DNA of 7,354 nucleotides from the NCBI GenBank assembly GCA_043804035.1, contig JAZDJJ010000111.1, positions 1 through 7,354 of the forward strand. The letters run 5' to 3'. Under the pieces are notes generated by a model that was not told the origin of the DNA, did no database searches, and saw nothing but the letters and a program-made list of their open reading frames with translations. Shown here one piece after another: positions 1-5,557 of this stretch. Positions within the stretch are counted from its first letter, which is position 1. Every line of letters starts with the position of its first letter. Origin of the DNA: JAZDJJ01 sp043804035. GTDB taxonomy: Bacteria > Bacteroidota > Bacteroidia > Palsa-948. Position numbers and translations under genes: made by a program.

Positions 1-280
1 GCATTTTGCATTTTAGATTTTACATTTTGCATTTTAGATTTTACATTTTGCATTTTGCATTTTGCATTTTGCATTTTGCATTTTAGATTTTACATTTTGC
101 ATTTTGCATTTTGCATTTTAGATTTTACATTTTGCATTTTGCATTTTGCATTTTAGATTTTACATTTTACATTTTACATTTCGCATTTTACATTTTACAT
201 TTCGCATTTTACATTTTACATTTTACATTTTGCATTTTGCATTTTAGATTTTACATTTTGCATTTTGCATTTTGCATTTT
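1..280. repeat. Heptamer tandem array, 40 units
   Basis: Forty consecutive 7-bp units run in perfect phase from base 1 to base 280 and probably continue past the left edge. By eye there are 21 GCATTTT, 6 AGATTTT, 11 ACATTTT and 2 ACATTTC units. Variation is almost confined to the first two bases of the unit. All six AGATTTT units are directly followed by ACATTTT, and both ACATTTC units by GCATTTT, so the variants are ordered rather than random. There is no spacer between units and no dyad, which excludes CRISPR. The period is not a multiple of three, so the short open frame through it (111-299) reads as a low-complexity F/I/L/H/Y peptide and is not a gene. Confidence 0.97.
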
Positions 281-294
281 AGAACAACGAATTA

Positions 295-445
295 AATAGG
301 ACTTACGCAGAGTTTTCTTATTCTGCCACAAAGGCACCAAGGCACAAAGATTCACAAAGAAATTCTGTTGAATTATTCTCTTGCAAAGCAAAAACTTCGT
401 GGCATAAATGTTAGTTTATAAATGAATGTTTGCGTAAGTCCTATT
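295..445. mobile_element. MITE-like element with 15-bp terminal inverted repeats
   Basis: A perfect 15-bp inverted repeat bounds a 151-bp segment: AATAGGACTTACGCA at 295-309 and its exact reverse complement at 431-445. A second, inner inverted repeat (10 bp, one mismatch) lies at 324-333 and 395-404, so the element can fold into a long interrupted hairpin. It has no coding capacity. The inner arm carries a CACAAAGGCACCAAGGCAC stretch of simple internal near-repeats. Short non-coding elements with long terminal inverted repeats are normally moved in trans by a transposase encoded elsewhere. The repeat ends in TA on both sides, so a TA target duplication is possible but cannot be separated from the palindrome itself. 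The parent insertion sequence family cannot be named from this window. Confidence 0.6.
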
Positions 446-516
446 AAGGGGTGAGTTTGTTATTCAATTTTTCCTGCTTGTATGAAGAAGTTGCAATTTA
501 TGTTTCATAGTATTGA

Positions 517-549
517 CTCCCTCCCCAAATGGGGAGGGTTAGGGTGGGG
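517..549. repeat. G/C-rich palindromic intergenic repeat
   Basis: A perfect 8-bp stem, CCCTCCCC (519-526) and GGGGAGGG (531-538) around an AAAT loop, is followed by a G-rich tail (541-549). It stands out in otherwise AT-rich DNA. From memory, very similar palindromes recur in intergenic DNA of Bacteroidota assemblies. There is no T-tract after it on the plus strand, so it is not a typical intrinsic terminator. The 446-516 stretch just before it holds nothing recognisable. Confidence 0.7.
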
Positions 550-628
550 TTGTGCTTTTATTTTTTTTCCTTGCATATCAAAAAATTATTAGTACTATTT
601 GTACATTATTATAAATTTCAATCCATCC

Positions 629-844
629 ATGAAAAATCCGAAATCCGAAATCCGAAATTCCGATTTCAAAATTCCGATAGACAAAGATAGTCGTTCGCCT
701 TACGAAAATACTCGTAAAAACAAAGTCAATACTCCCGAAGCACGCTATTACAAAGTGCGTTTTTTACTAAAAGATAAAGAAGTAGGAATAGAATCAGACG
801 TAACAAAAGTACTGGCAGAAATTTATGCTCCATTGGAGGGGTAA
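629..844 (+). pseudogene. Short open frame, possible gene remnant
   Basis: An ATG at 629 opens a 71-codon frame ending in TAA at 842-844; a TTG at 599 would extend it by ten codons. No ribosome-binding site is visible. The first dozen residues are simply translated heptamer repeat (AAATCCG units). Only the second half (roughly KVNTPEARYYKVRFLLKDKE and the following residues to YAPLEG) has the mixed composition of a real protein. The stop falls exactly where the next heptamer array begins. It is not recognised as any family. It could be the tail of a decayed gene or a chance frame; I lean toward a remnant rather than a functional gene. Confidence 0.2.
634..675. repeat. Heptamer array, AAATCCG unit
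   Basis: Three exact AAATCCG units (634-654) are followed by three degenerate units in the same 7-bp phase (AAATTCC, GATTTCA, AAATTCC, to 675). The period equals that of the 1-280 array although the unit sequence differs. The array lies inside the weak open frame at 629-844 and accounts for its N-terminal residues. Confidence 0.85.
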
Positions 845-911
845 AAAGATAGAAAATAGCAGATAGAAAATAGAAAATAGAAAATGGTATAGAAAATAGA
901 AGATAGAAAAT
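844..911. repeat. Heptamer array, AGAAAAT unit
   Basis: Six units run in phase from 844 to 885 (AAAAGAT, AGAAAAT, AGCAGAT, then three AGAAAAT). A 5-nt interruption, GGTAT, follows, then three more units (AGAAAAT, AGAAGAT, AGAAAAT) to 911. The unit is the reverse complement of the CTATTTT unit at 5558-5599, so the same repeat family occurs in both orientations in this window. The array begins at the stop codon of the short frame ending at 844. Confidence 0.9.
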
Positions 912-936
912 ACAAAAACACTCGCAGGTCAAATAA

Positions 937-1080
937 TGGCTGACCACCAAAAGTGACAAACAAGTTTATTATCAAAAAGTGGAGACCAGAACCCACTTAA
1001 AAAAACGGCATGTCCCGATGCTATCGGGAGGCGGATACCGAAAAGCCAAACGAATAGAAGAAATAAAATTATTTATTTAA
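937..1080 (+). pseudogene. Start-less open frame, possible coding remnant
   Basis: A 47-codon frame runs from just after a TAA (934-936) to TAA at 1078-1080. It has no plausible start codon or ribosome-binding site. Its translation has a protein-like, basic composition (KSDKQVYYQKVETRTHLKKR, then a glycine pair and a KAKRIEEIK helix-like tail). A 17-nt palindrome (1013-1029) sits inside and adds a VPMLSG-like stretch without breaking the frame. It could be the 3' part of the same decayed gene as 629-844, split by the heptamer array between them, but the two halves are in different frames and no family was recognised. Low confidence. Confidence 0.15.
1013..1029. repeat. Perfect 7-bp palindrome (TCCCGAT/ATCGGGA)
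   Basis: TCCCGAT (1013-1019) and ATCGGGA (1023-1029) form a perfect stem around a GCT loop. There is no following T-run, so it is not a classical terminator for the plus strand. It lies about 75 bp before the start of the secreted protein gene. The form resembles a short dispersed palindromic repeat more than a regulatory operator. Confidence 0.6.
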
Positions 1081-1092
1081 CAAATTAAAAAC

Positions 1093-1098
1093 AGGAGG
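1093..1098 (+). promoter_or_regulatory. Strong Shine-Dalgarno AGGAGG before the secreted protein gene
   Basis: AGGAGG lies 7 nt before the ATG at 1106 and fixes that start. Bacteroidota genes generally rely little on Shine-Dalgarno pairing, so a full six-base consensus is notable. No clear TAnnTTTG promoter element was found in 1030-1092, so the promoter of this gene is unassigned. Confidence 0.8.
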
Positions 1099-1105
1099 AA
1101 TTTTT

Positions 1106-2920
1106 ATGAAAAAAATTATTATTATTTTATCAGTAGTTTTAGGACTGCAAGTAGGTGCAAATGCACAATGGTTGTCACAATCAAGTGGAACGAATAATCA
1201 TTTATATTCAGTTTATTTCACCGATGCCAATACAGGGTACGCTGTAGGCGATTATGGAACCATTCGGAAAACAAGTGATGGTGGAAGCACTTGGTCAGCA
1301 CAAACAAGCGGAACACCGTCATCGTATCCGTTACTTTCAGTTTATTTCACTGATGTCAATACAGGGTATGTTGTAGGCTATAATGGAATCATCTTAAAAA
1401 CAATCAATGGTGGAAGTAATTGGTCAGCACAATCAAGCGGAATAACTGGGTGGTTATCTTCAGTTTATTTTACCGATGCCAATACGGGTTATGCCGTAGG
1501 AGAGCAAGGAACCATTTTGAAAACAATCAATGGCGGGAGCAATTGGTCAGCACAAACAAGCGGAATAGCGAATGATTTATTTTCAGTTTATTTCACCAAT
1601 ACTAATACGGGTTATGCCGTAGGAGAGCAAGGAACCATTTTGAAAACAATCAATGGCGGGAGCAATTGGTCAGCACAAACAAGCGGAACAACAGATGATT
1701 TATATTCAGTTTATTTCACCAATGCTAATACGGGTTATGCTGTAGGTAGTTATGGAATCATTTTGAAAACAATCAATGGCGGGAGCGATTGGTCAGCACA
1801 AACAAGCGGAACAACAGGTGATTTAAATTCAGTTTATTTCGTCGGTGCCAATACGGGTTACATTGTAGGCAATAGTGGAATCATCTTGAAAACAAGTGAT
1901 GGTGGAAGCAATTGGTCGGCACAAACAAGCGGAACAACTGAGTGGTTTATTTCAGTTTATTTCATAGATGCTTGTGTTGGTTATGTAGTGGGATATGAAG
2001 GAAAAATTTCCAAAACTATTTCTGGTAGTGTTCCATTTATTGCTGATGCAGGTACAAACCAATCTATTTGTCCAGGTGAGAATGCTACATTAACAGCAAC
2101 GGGTGGAGTTTCGTATTTATGGAGTACAGGTGCTACTATGGCTTCTATCATTGTTTTGCCTATTACTACAACCACATATACGGTTACAGTAACAAGTGCT
2201 GAAGGTTGTATTGCAACCGACAATGTTATAGTTACTGTAGATTATGTACCTGCTAATGCAGGAGCAGATAAAATAATTTGTCAGGGACAAAGTGTTATAT
2301 TAACAGCAAGTGGTGGTACTTTTTATACCTGGAGTACAGGTGCTACAACGACTTCTATCATTGTTTCGCCTACTACTACAACTACATACACAGTTACTGC
2401 TATTAACTCTTGCGGTTCAGCAACCGACAATGTTGTCGTAAATGTAAATTCTTTACCTGTTGCCAATGCAGGAACAGATACGGCCATTTGCATAGGACAA
2501 AGTATTGTATTAACAGCAAGTGGTGGCGATATATATTTATGGAATACAAATGCTACAACTGCTTCCATCACTGTTTCGCCTACTGCAACGACTACATACA
2601 CGGTTACTGTTACCAACTTTTGTGGTTCAACAACCGACAATGTTGTTGTTACTGTTACTGTTCCCTGTGTAGGTATTACTGATATTACAACAATAAACAA
2701 TTTTATTATTTACCCTAATCCCGCAACCGATAACATAACTATAGAAAGCCCGCAACAAGCAGTAATGGAAATTTCAAACATACAAGGACAGTTAATAAAA
2801 ACGCTTGTAACAAGCAACAATAAAACAAGTGTTGATGTTTCTGCTTTTTCAAACGGGATGTATTTCATAAAAGCGAAAACAGAAAAAGGAATTGCGATAA
2901 AGAAGTTTGTGAAAGAATAA
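1106..2920 (+). CDS. Secreted T9SS protein with YCF48/BNR-like and Ig-like repeats
   Basis: This 604-residue protein appears to be exported and then anchored or released by the type IX secretion system. Residues 1-21 are a signal peptide (MKKIIII start, hydrophobic core, ANAQ cleavage region). Seven YCF48/BNR-like repeats follow, each with SVYF...NTGY.VG..G.I.KT..GG..WSAQ; the SVYF motifs start at residues 35, 78, 119, 160, 201, 242 and 283, a 41-residue period after the first step. Such repeats usually build a beta-propeller. Three Ig-like repeats of about 70 residues begin near 314, 384 and 454 (AGT..ICxGQ..xLTASGG, TTTTYTVT.T, C..TDNVxVxV), each with a cysteine pair. Residues 533-604 form the type A sorting tail (IYPNPATDNITI, then SNGMYFIKAKTEKGIAIKKF). 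Ligand and role are unknown; an adhesin or surface binding protein is plausible. It is monocistronic, with its own terminator downstream. Confidence 0.93.
   Translation: MKKIIIILSVVLGLQVGANAQWLSQSSGTNNHLYSVYFTDANTGYAVGDYGTIRKTSDGGSTWSAQTSGTPSSYPLLSVYFTDVNTGYVVGYNGIILKTINGGSNWSAQSSGITGWLSSVYFTDANTGYAVGEQGTILKTINGGSNWSAQTSGIANDLFSVYFTNTNTGYAVGEQGTILKTINGGSNWSAQTSGTTDDLYSVYFTNANTGYAVGSYGIILKTINGGSDWSAQTSGTTGDLNSVYFVGANTGYIVGNSGIILKTSDGGSNWSAQTSGTTEWFISVYFIDACVGYVVGYEGKISKTISGSVPFIADAGTNQSICPGENATLTATGGVSYLWSTGATMASIIVLPITTTTYTVTVTSAEGCIATDNVIVTVDYVPANAGADKIICQGQSVILTASGGTFYTWSTGATTTSIIVSPTTTTTYTVTAINSCGSATDNVVVNVNSLPVANAGTDTAICIGQSIVLTASGGDIYLWNTNATTASITVSPTATTTYTVTVTNFCGSTTDNVVVTVTVPCVGITDITTINNFIIYPNPATDNITIESPQQAVMEISNIQGQLIKTLVTSNNKTSVDVSAFSNGMYFIKAKTEKGIAIKKFVKE
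1481..1688 (+). repeat. 85-bp perfect direct duplication inside the repeat-protein gene
   Basis: Bases 1481-1565 and 1604-1688 are identical over 85 bp at a spacing of 123 bp, exactly one 41-codon YCF48 repeat. The match ends at 1480/1603 and 1566/1689. The other repeats of the gene are similar but have diverged at synonymous sites. The identity indicates a recent duplication or gene conversion between the third and fourth repeats. Confidence 0.95.
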
Positions 2921-2931
2921 TTAATTGAGTG

Positions 2932-2952
2932 ATGCTGAAACAAATTCAGCAT
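2932..2952. repeat. Palindromic repeat just after the secreted protein gene
   Basis: ATGCTGAA (2932-2939) and TTCAGCAT (2945-2952) form a perfect 8-bp stem with an ACAAA loop, 11 nt after the TAA stop. From memory, this ATGCTGAA...TTCAGCAT palindrome is a widespread intergenic repeat type. No T-tract follows, so it is unlikely to terminate transcription alone but could protect the mRNA 3' end. Confidence 0.6.
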
Positions 2953-2982
2953 GACAATAAGGTCATCAATAGTTTTCCAAAG

Positions 2983-3012
2983 AAAAAGGGGCGAAAAGTT
3001 TCGCCCTTTTTT
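2983..3012 (+). terminator. Rho-independent terminator
   Basis: GGGCGAA (2989-2995) pairs with TTCGCCC (3000-3006) around a 4-nt loop. The stem is extended by a G-T pair and five A-T pairs (2983-2988 with 3007-3012), giving a 13-bp hairpin with a T-tract on the plus strand. The A-run on the other side makes it potentially bidirectional. It lies about 60 bp after the stop of the secreted protein gene. The minus-strand DAHP synthase gene ends at 3298, so the hairpin could also stop convergent transcription. Confidence 0.9.
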
Positions 3013-3080
3013 ATTTACTCGTTACAAACGTACAGGAAATTTTCAATTACACATAAACGGGCTCAAAATCAAAAATGAGA

Positions 3081-3156
3081 TGGCGGGTCAAACCCACCTT
3101 GACGAACTAAGGAGATAATTGATTGAGGTGGCGGGTCAAGCCCGCCATGACGAACT
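3081..3156. repeat. Two direct copies of a 28-bp palindromic repeat
   Basis: A 28-bp sequence starting TGGCGGGTCAA and ending TGACGAACT occurs at 3081-3108 and 3129-3156, with three differences by eye. The second copy holds a perfect GGCGGG/CCCGCC stem around TCAAG (3130-3146). In the first copy one stem base is changed (CCCACC), which weakens the hairpin. From memory this GGCGGGTCAAGCCCGCC palindrome is common in intergenic DNA of environmental Bacteroidota. There is no sign of a gene here. Confidence 0.8.
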
Positions 3157-3165
3157 TACGATTAA

Positions 3166-3236
3166 TCAATAGTTCTGCTTTGCTCACTACCTGTCTGCCG
3201 TCTGCACAGGCAGGCAAGTAGTCAATAATCAATAAT
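3166..3236 (+). repeat. Dispersed repeat copy A, interrupted by a 25-nt palindromic insertion
   Basis: Bases 3166-3190 and 3216-3236 together match the reverse complement of 5509-5554 at 43 of 46 positions. The match is broken only by 25 extra bases at 3191-3215 (or 3190-3214; a shared C leaves the edge ambiguous). The extra segment is itself a hairpin: CCTGTCTG (3190-3197) pairs with CAGGCAGG (3207-3214) with one G-T pair, around a 9-nt loop. The uninterrupted copy shows the presumed pre-insertion state. Confidence 0.8.
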
Positions 3237-3293
3237 AAATAATAAATAATAAATAATAAATTCTCCACAACCATTAACAATTAACAATTCTCA
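3223..3293. repeat. Two adjacent heptamer arrays
   Basis: Five in-phase units occupy 3223-3257: CAATAAT twice, then AAATAAT three times. After a short gap, ATTAACA is repeated at 3273-3279 and 3280-3286 with a degenerate third unit to 3293. These end 4 bp before the stop codon of the DAHP synthase gene. The 377-bp gap between 2920 and 3298 therefore consists of the terminator and stacked repeats, with no recognisable gene. Confidence 0.85.
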
Positions 3294-3297
3294 GTAG

Positions 3298-4299
3298 TTA
3301 TATAATGTTTCTTCCGATGGCTTTTGCTATGGGCTTAAGTGATTTATAAAGTTTTGTAAACTCATTAAAGTTTAATTGTTGCGATGCATCCGATTTTGCA
3401 ACAGCAGGATTCGGATGTGTTTCAATCAGCAAACCATCAACGCTCATAGCAAGACAGGCGCGTGTTAAATCAGGAACTCCATAAGCATAACCGATTGCAT
3501 GACTCGGGTCAAGGATGATAGGAAGATTAGTATGTTCTTTTAGCCATGATGTTCCACATAAATCAAGGGTGAAGCGGGTTTTTGTTTCAAATGTTCTGAT
3601 TCCCCTTTCGCAGAGAATAACATTTTCATTTCCTCCCGACAAAATAAATTCTGCCGCCTGAACAAATTCCTGAATTGTTGTGCCAAATCCTCTTTTTAAT
3701 AAAACAGGTTTAGAAATTTTTGAGCATGCTTTTAATATTCCATGGTCGTACATTGACTTTGCACCTATCTGAACGATGTCGGCATATTCAATTATTTGAT
3801 TTACATGAGTAGAATCGCGAACTTCTGAAATTATTTTCAGCCCGTATTTACTTCTCATCTTATCCAAAAGTTTCAGTCCTTCAATTCCCAATCCCTGAAA
3901 AGTATATGGAGAAGTTCTTGGCTTAAATGCACCTGCACGGATAATTTTTATTCCGAGTTTTTTGCAAAGTTGTGCCGACTGTTCAATCTGTTCTTCCGAT
4001 TCCACAGAACAAGGACCTGTGATGATAATGCTATTATTAGAATTTCCTCCGATGATAATATCTTTTCCGATTTTAATTTCTCTTGTGCCGGAAATAAATT
4101 TTTTGCTCGCCAGTTGAATGTCATCATTGAAAAGAATGCTTTCTGATACAAGAGATTTATATTTTGCTTCTATCTCTTTCTCTCCGGATGGAGTTATTAA
4201 AATATATGAACCGTTTTGTTTCACTACGAATGATTTTAATGCTTTTCCGAGTTCATTGGCTTTTTTTTCGTTAATATTTTTTTTAAGTTTTATTATCAT
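3298..4299 (-). CDS. aroF: 3-deoxy-7-phosphoheptulonate (DAHP) synthase, type I-beta
   Basis: This cytoplasmic enzyme condenses PEP with erythrose-4-phosphate to DAHP, the first step of the shikimate pathway. The 333 residues match the usual length of the I-beta class with its N-terminal regulatory extension. Residues 1-70 look like the ferredoxin-like domain that mediates feedback inhibition in relatives such as Thermotoga maritima. The TIM barrel follows with GPCSVES (95-101), RAGAFKPRTSPYTFQGLG (121-138), LLKRGFG (200-206), CERGIRTFET (230-239), LDPSHAIG (263-270) and ETHPNP (293-298). The metal ligands can be read as Cys97, His267, Glu293 and Asp304, with the same spacing as in the Thermotoga enzyme. 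KPRTSPYTFQG separates it from KDO-8-phosphate synthase. The ATG is 3 bp after the stop of the upstream epimerase-CBS gene and has an AAGGAG site inside that gene, so translation is probably coupled. The effector (Phe, Tyr or prephenate) cannot be read from sequence. Confidence 0.95.
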   Translation of the reverse strand: MIIKLKKNINEKKANELGKALKSFVVKQNGSYILITPSGEKEIEAKYKSLVSESILFNDDIQLASKKFISGTREIKIGKDIIIGGNSNNSIIITGPCSVESEEQIEQSAQLCKKLGIKIIRAGAFKPRTSPYTFQGLGIEGLKLLDKMRSKYGLKIISEVRDSTHVNQIIEYADIVQIGAKSMYDHGILKACSKISKPVLLKRGFGTTIQEFVQAAEFILSGGNENVILCERGIRTFETKTRFTLDLCGTSWLKEHTNLPIILDPSHAIGYAYGVPDLTRACLAMSVDGLLIETHPNPAVAKSDASQQLNFNEFTKLYKSLKPIAKAIGRNII

Positions 4300-4302
4300 A
4301 CT

Positions 4303-5310
4303 TCATTCTCCTTTAATAAGATTTGTAAATGTAATTGCTCCTGTTAAATTATTTTTTCTGCTCACAACGGGAAGGTATAAAATATTTTGTTTCGTGTTTT
4401 TGATGAACTCAATCATTTCGGTGATGGTGAAATCGTCATATACACAAATGGGATTTCTGTTGATGATATCTTTCGTCTGTATGAAATTCAAGTTATTTAT
4501 TTTTTTGATGAGTCCTTTGCGCACATCCGCATTGCTGATAATTCCTGTCAGTTTTCCGCTGTCATCAATCACTGTGGTAAAACCCATTGCAAATTTTTCA
4601 ATGATATGGAGTGCATCTGCAAAAGCAGAATCGTTTTCTTTCAGGATTGGAATTTCATCTTTTCTCATCATCACATCACTCACATGCATTCCGGAAGGAA
4701 CATAATACTGACTGCGCATATTGTGCAAAGCGTTTCCGATACCCGCTGCATTTACCAAATAAGAACCTGATACTACTGCAAACACACCAATGTTTCGGAG
4801 CACAAAAGAAATATCAGCGTTCACGCCACCGTCTACATGAATTTTCTTTTCAGGAAACCGAAGACGAAAATCACGTATCTTTTTAAAATTTTCTTTATTA
4901 AAAGCACCACCACTTTTCCCTGGTGTAGTTGTCATAAAAAGAATAAAATCAAAATGGTCTTTGTATTTTTCAAACACATTGATTTCGGTTTCAGAAACTA
5001 TAGCGAGTCCGAGTTTTGATTTTACTTCAGCAGGAATTTTTATTTCGTTCTTTAAATTTTCAAACTGAAAAGTCACCAATTCCACTTTGTTTTCAACAAT
5101 GAGCGGAAAAAAAATTTCGGGTGTTGGGCTGATGATATGCAGGTCAATAGGAGTTTTGCTTTGCTGTCGGATTGCTTTAATGTCGTCAAACACACTCAAA
5201 TCATCATTACTATCAATGTGAAAATAATCCACAATGAAATCATCTAATTCTTTCACTAATTTACTTAATGATTTTCCTTTTCCTGAATATATGGAGGCGG
5301 AGATTTTCAA
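4303..5310 (-). CDS. Ribulose-phosphate 3-epimerase-like barrel fused to a CBS pair
   Basis: The 335-residue protein has two parts. Residues 1-190 resemble ribulose-phosphate 3-epimerase, which interconverts ribulose-5-phosphate and xylulose-5-phosphate. The four metal/catalytic positions seem kept: His31 and Asp33 (HID), His58 (DLHII) and Asp160 (HVDGGVN). PGKSGGAF (130-137) stands at the PGFGGQ loop, and a phosphate-binding SGSYLV follows at 181-186. The usual MDG after the first H-x-D is replaced by SNDD, so the substrate may differ. Residues 208-335 are two CBS domains; the first (DVMMRKDEIPILKEND, then GKLTGIISNADVRKGL) resembles the CBS pair of arabinose-5-phosphate isomerases (KdsD/GutQ). 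CBS pairs usually bind adenine nucleotides. The start is TTG: an in-frame TAA lies directly before it and the next Met is residue 126. No Shine-Dalgarno or TAnnTTTG promoter was seen in 5311-5401. The gene is coupled to DAHP synthase; see findings. Confidence 0.85.
   Translation of the reverse strand: MKISASIYSGKGKSLSKLVKELDDFIVDYFHIDSNDDLSVFDDIKAIRQQSKTPIDLHIISPTPEIFFPLIVENKVELVTFQFENLKNEIKIPAEVKSKLGLAIVSETEINVFEKYKDHFDFILFMTTTPGKSGGAFNKENFKKIRDFRLRFPEKKIHVDGGVNADISFVLRNIGVFAVVSGSYLVNAAGIGNALHNMRSQYYVPSGMHVSDVMMRKDEIPILKENDSAFADALHIIEKFAMGFTTVIDDSGKLTGIISNADVRKGLIKKINNLNFIQTKDIINRNPICVYDDFTITEMIEFIKNTKQNILYLPVVSRKNNLTGAITFTNLIKGE
4308..4314 (-). promoter_or_regulatory. Shine-Dalgarno AAAGGAG for the DAHP synthase, inside the upstream gene
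   Basis: On the minus strand AAAGGAG lies 8 nt before the synthase ATG (4299-4297) and forms the last sense codons of the epimerase-CBS gene, whose TGA is at 4305-4303. The layout indicates co-transcription and translational coupling. No separate promoter was seen between the two genes. Confidence 0.8.
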
Positions 5311-5371
5311 TTATTATTTTTAATTAAATTAAAATTCTACATTTTTTTAATCCTATTTCTTTTCTGTAAAA

Positions 5372-5386
5372 GCATTTGTAAAATGC
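5372..5386 (-). terminator. Small hairpin between tRNA-Lys and the epimerase gene
   Basis: GCATTT (5372-5377) and AAATGC (5381-5386) form a 6-bp stem with a 3-nt loop, 16 bp beyond the 3' end of the tRNA. On the minus strand it is followed by CTTTTACAG, a poor T-tract. It might help tRNA 3' processing or terminate weakly; a real terminator is not established. Confidence 0.25.
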
Positions 5387-5401
5387 AGTATATTATAATC
5401 G

Positions 5402-5474
<73 letters not shown>

Positions 5475-5483
5475 AAATTAAGA

Positions 5484-5525
5484 ATTGATTATTGATTATT
5501 GATTATTGATTATTGATTATTGATT
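5484..5525. repeat. Heptamer array, ATTGATT unit, 6 copies
   Basis: Six exact ATTGATT units lie in phase at 5484-5525, starting 9 bp upstream of the 5' end of tRNA-Lys on the minus strand. In that orientation it reads as (AATCAAT)n, the same unit family as the CAATAAT array at 3223-3236. Its place means any tRNA promoter must be inside or beyond the array, or the tRNA is transcribed by read-through from radC. Confidence 0.95.
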
Positions 5526-5554
5526 ACTTGTAGTGAGCGAAGCCGAACTATTGA
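5509..5554 (-). repeat. Dispersed repeat copy B (uninterrupted)
   Basis: Read on the minus strand, these 46 bases match 3166-3190 plus 3216-3236 with three mismatches. The core TTCGGCTTCGCTCACTAC resembles TTCTGCTTTGCTCACTAC at 3173-3190. Part of it overlaps the heptamer array at 5484-5525. Copies A and B are in inverse orientation and flank the DAHP synthase, epimerase-CBS and tRNA-Lys genes. Confidence 0.8.
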
Positions 5555-5557
5555 ATA

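Noticed and set aside
1..280. CRISPR array
   Set aside because: The units are 7 bp, directly adjacent, with no spacers, and no cas gene is present.
111..299. 62-codon plus-strand open frame encoding a repetitive F/I/L/H/Y peptide
   Set aside because: It is the translation of the heptamer array. A 7-bp unit has no stop in this frame, and there is no ribosome-binding site.
726..959. 77-codon minus-strand frame, hydrophobic
   Set aside because: It largely translates the AGAAAAT heptamer array in reverse, giving a phenylalanine/leucine-rich peptide. No start signals were seen.
1013..1029. Terminator or operator for the secreted protein gene
   Set aside because: The palindrome lacks a T-tract, there is no gene clearly ending before it, and its form matches a dispersed repeat.
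1981..2700. Minus-strand open frames of 80 and 125 codons opposite the Ig-like repeats
   Set aside because: They are shadows of a repetitive, low-complexity coding region; their V/T-rich translations are antisense images of the Thr-rich repeats.
3298..4299. KDO-8-phosphate synthase as an alternative, suggested by the KdsD-like CBS pair next door
   Set aside because: The KPRTSPYTFQGLG motif and the N-terminal ferredoxin-like domain are those of DAHP synthase type I-beta, not KdsA.
4118..5019. Plus-strand open frames of up to 195 codons across the synthase and epimerase genes
   Set aside because: They are antisense to two well-supported genes and show no recognisable domain or ribosome-binding site.
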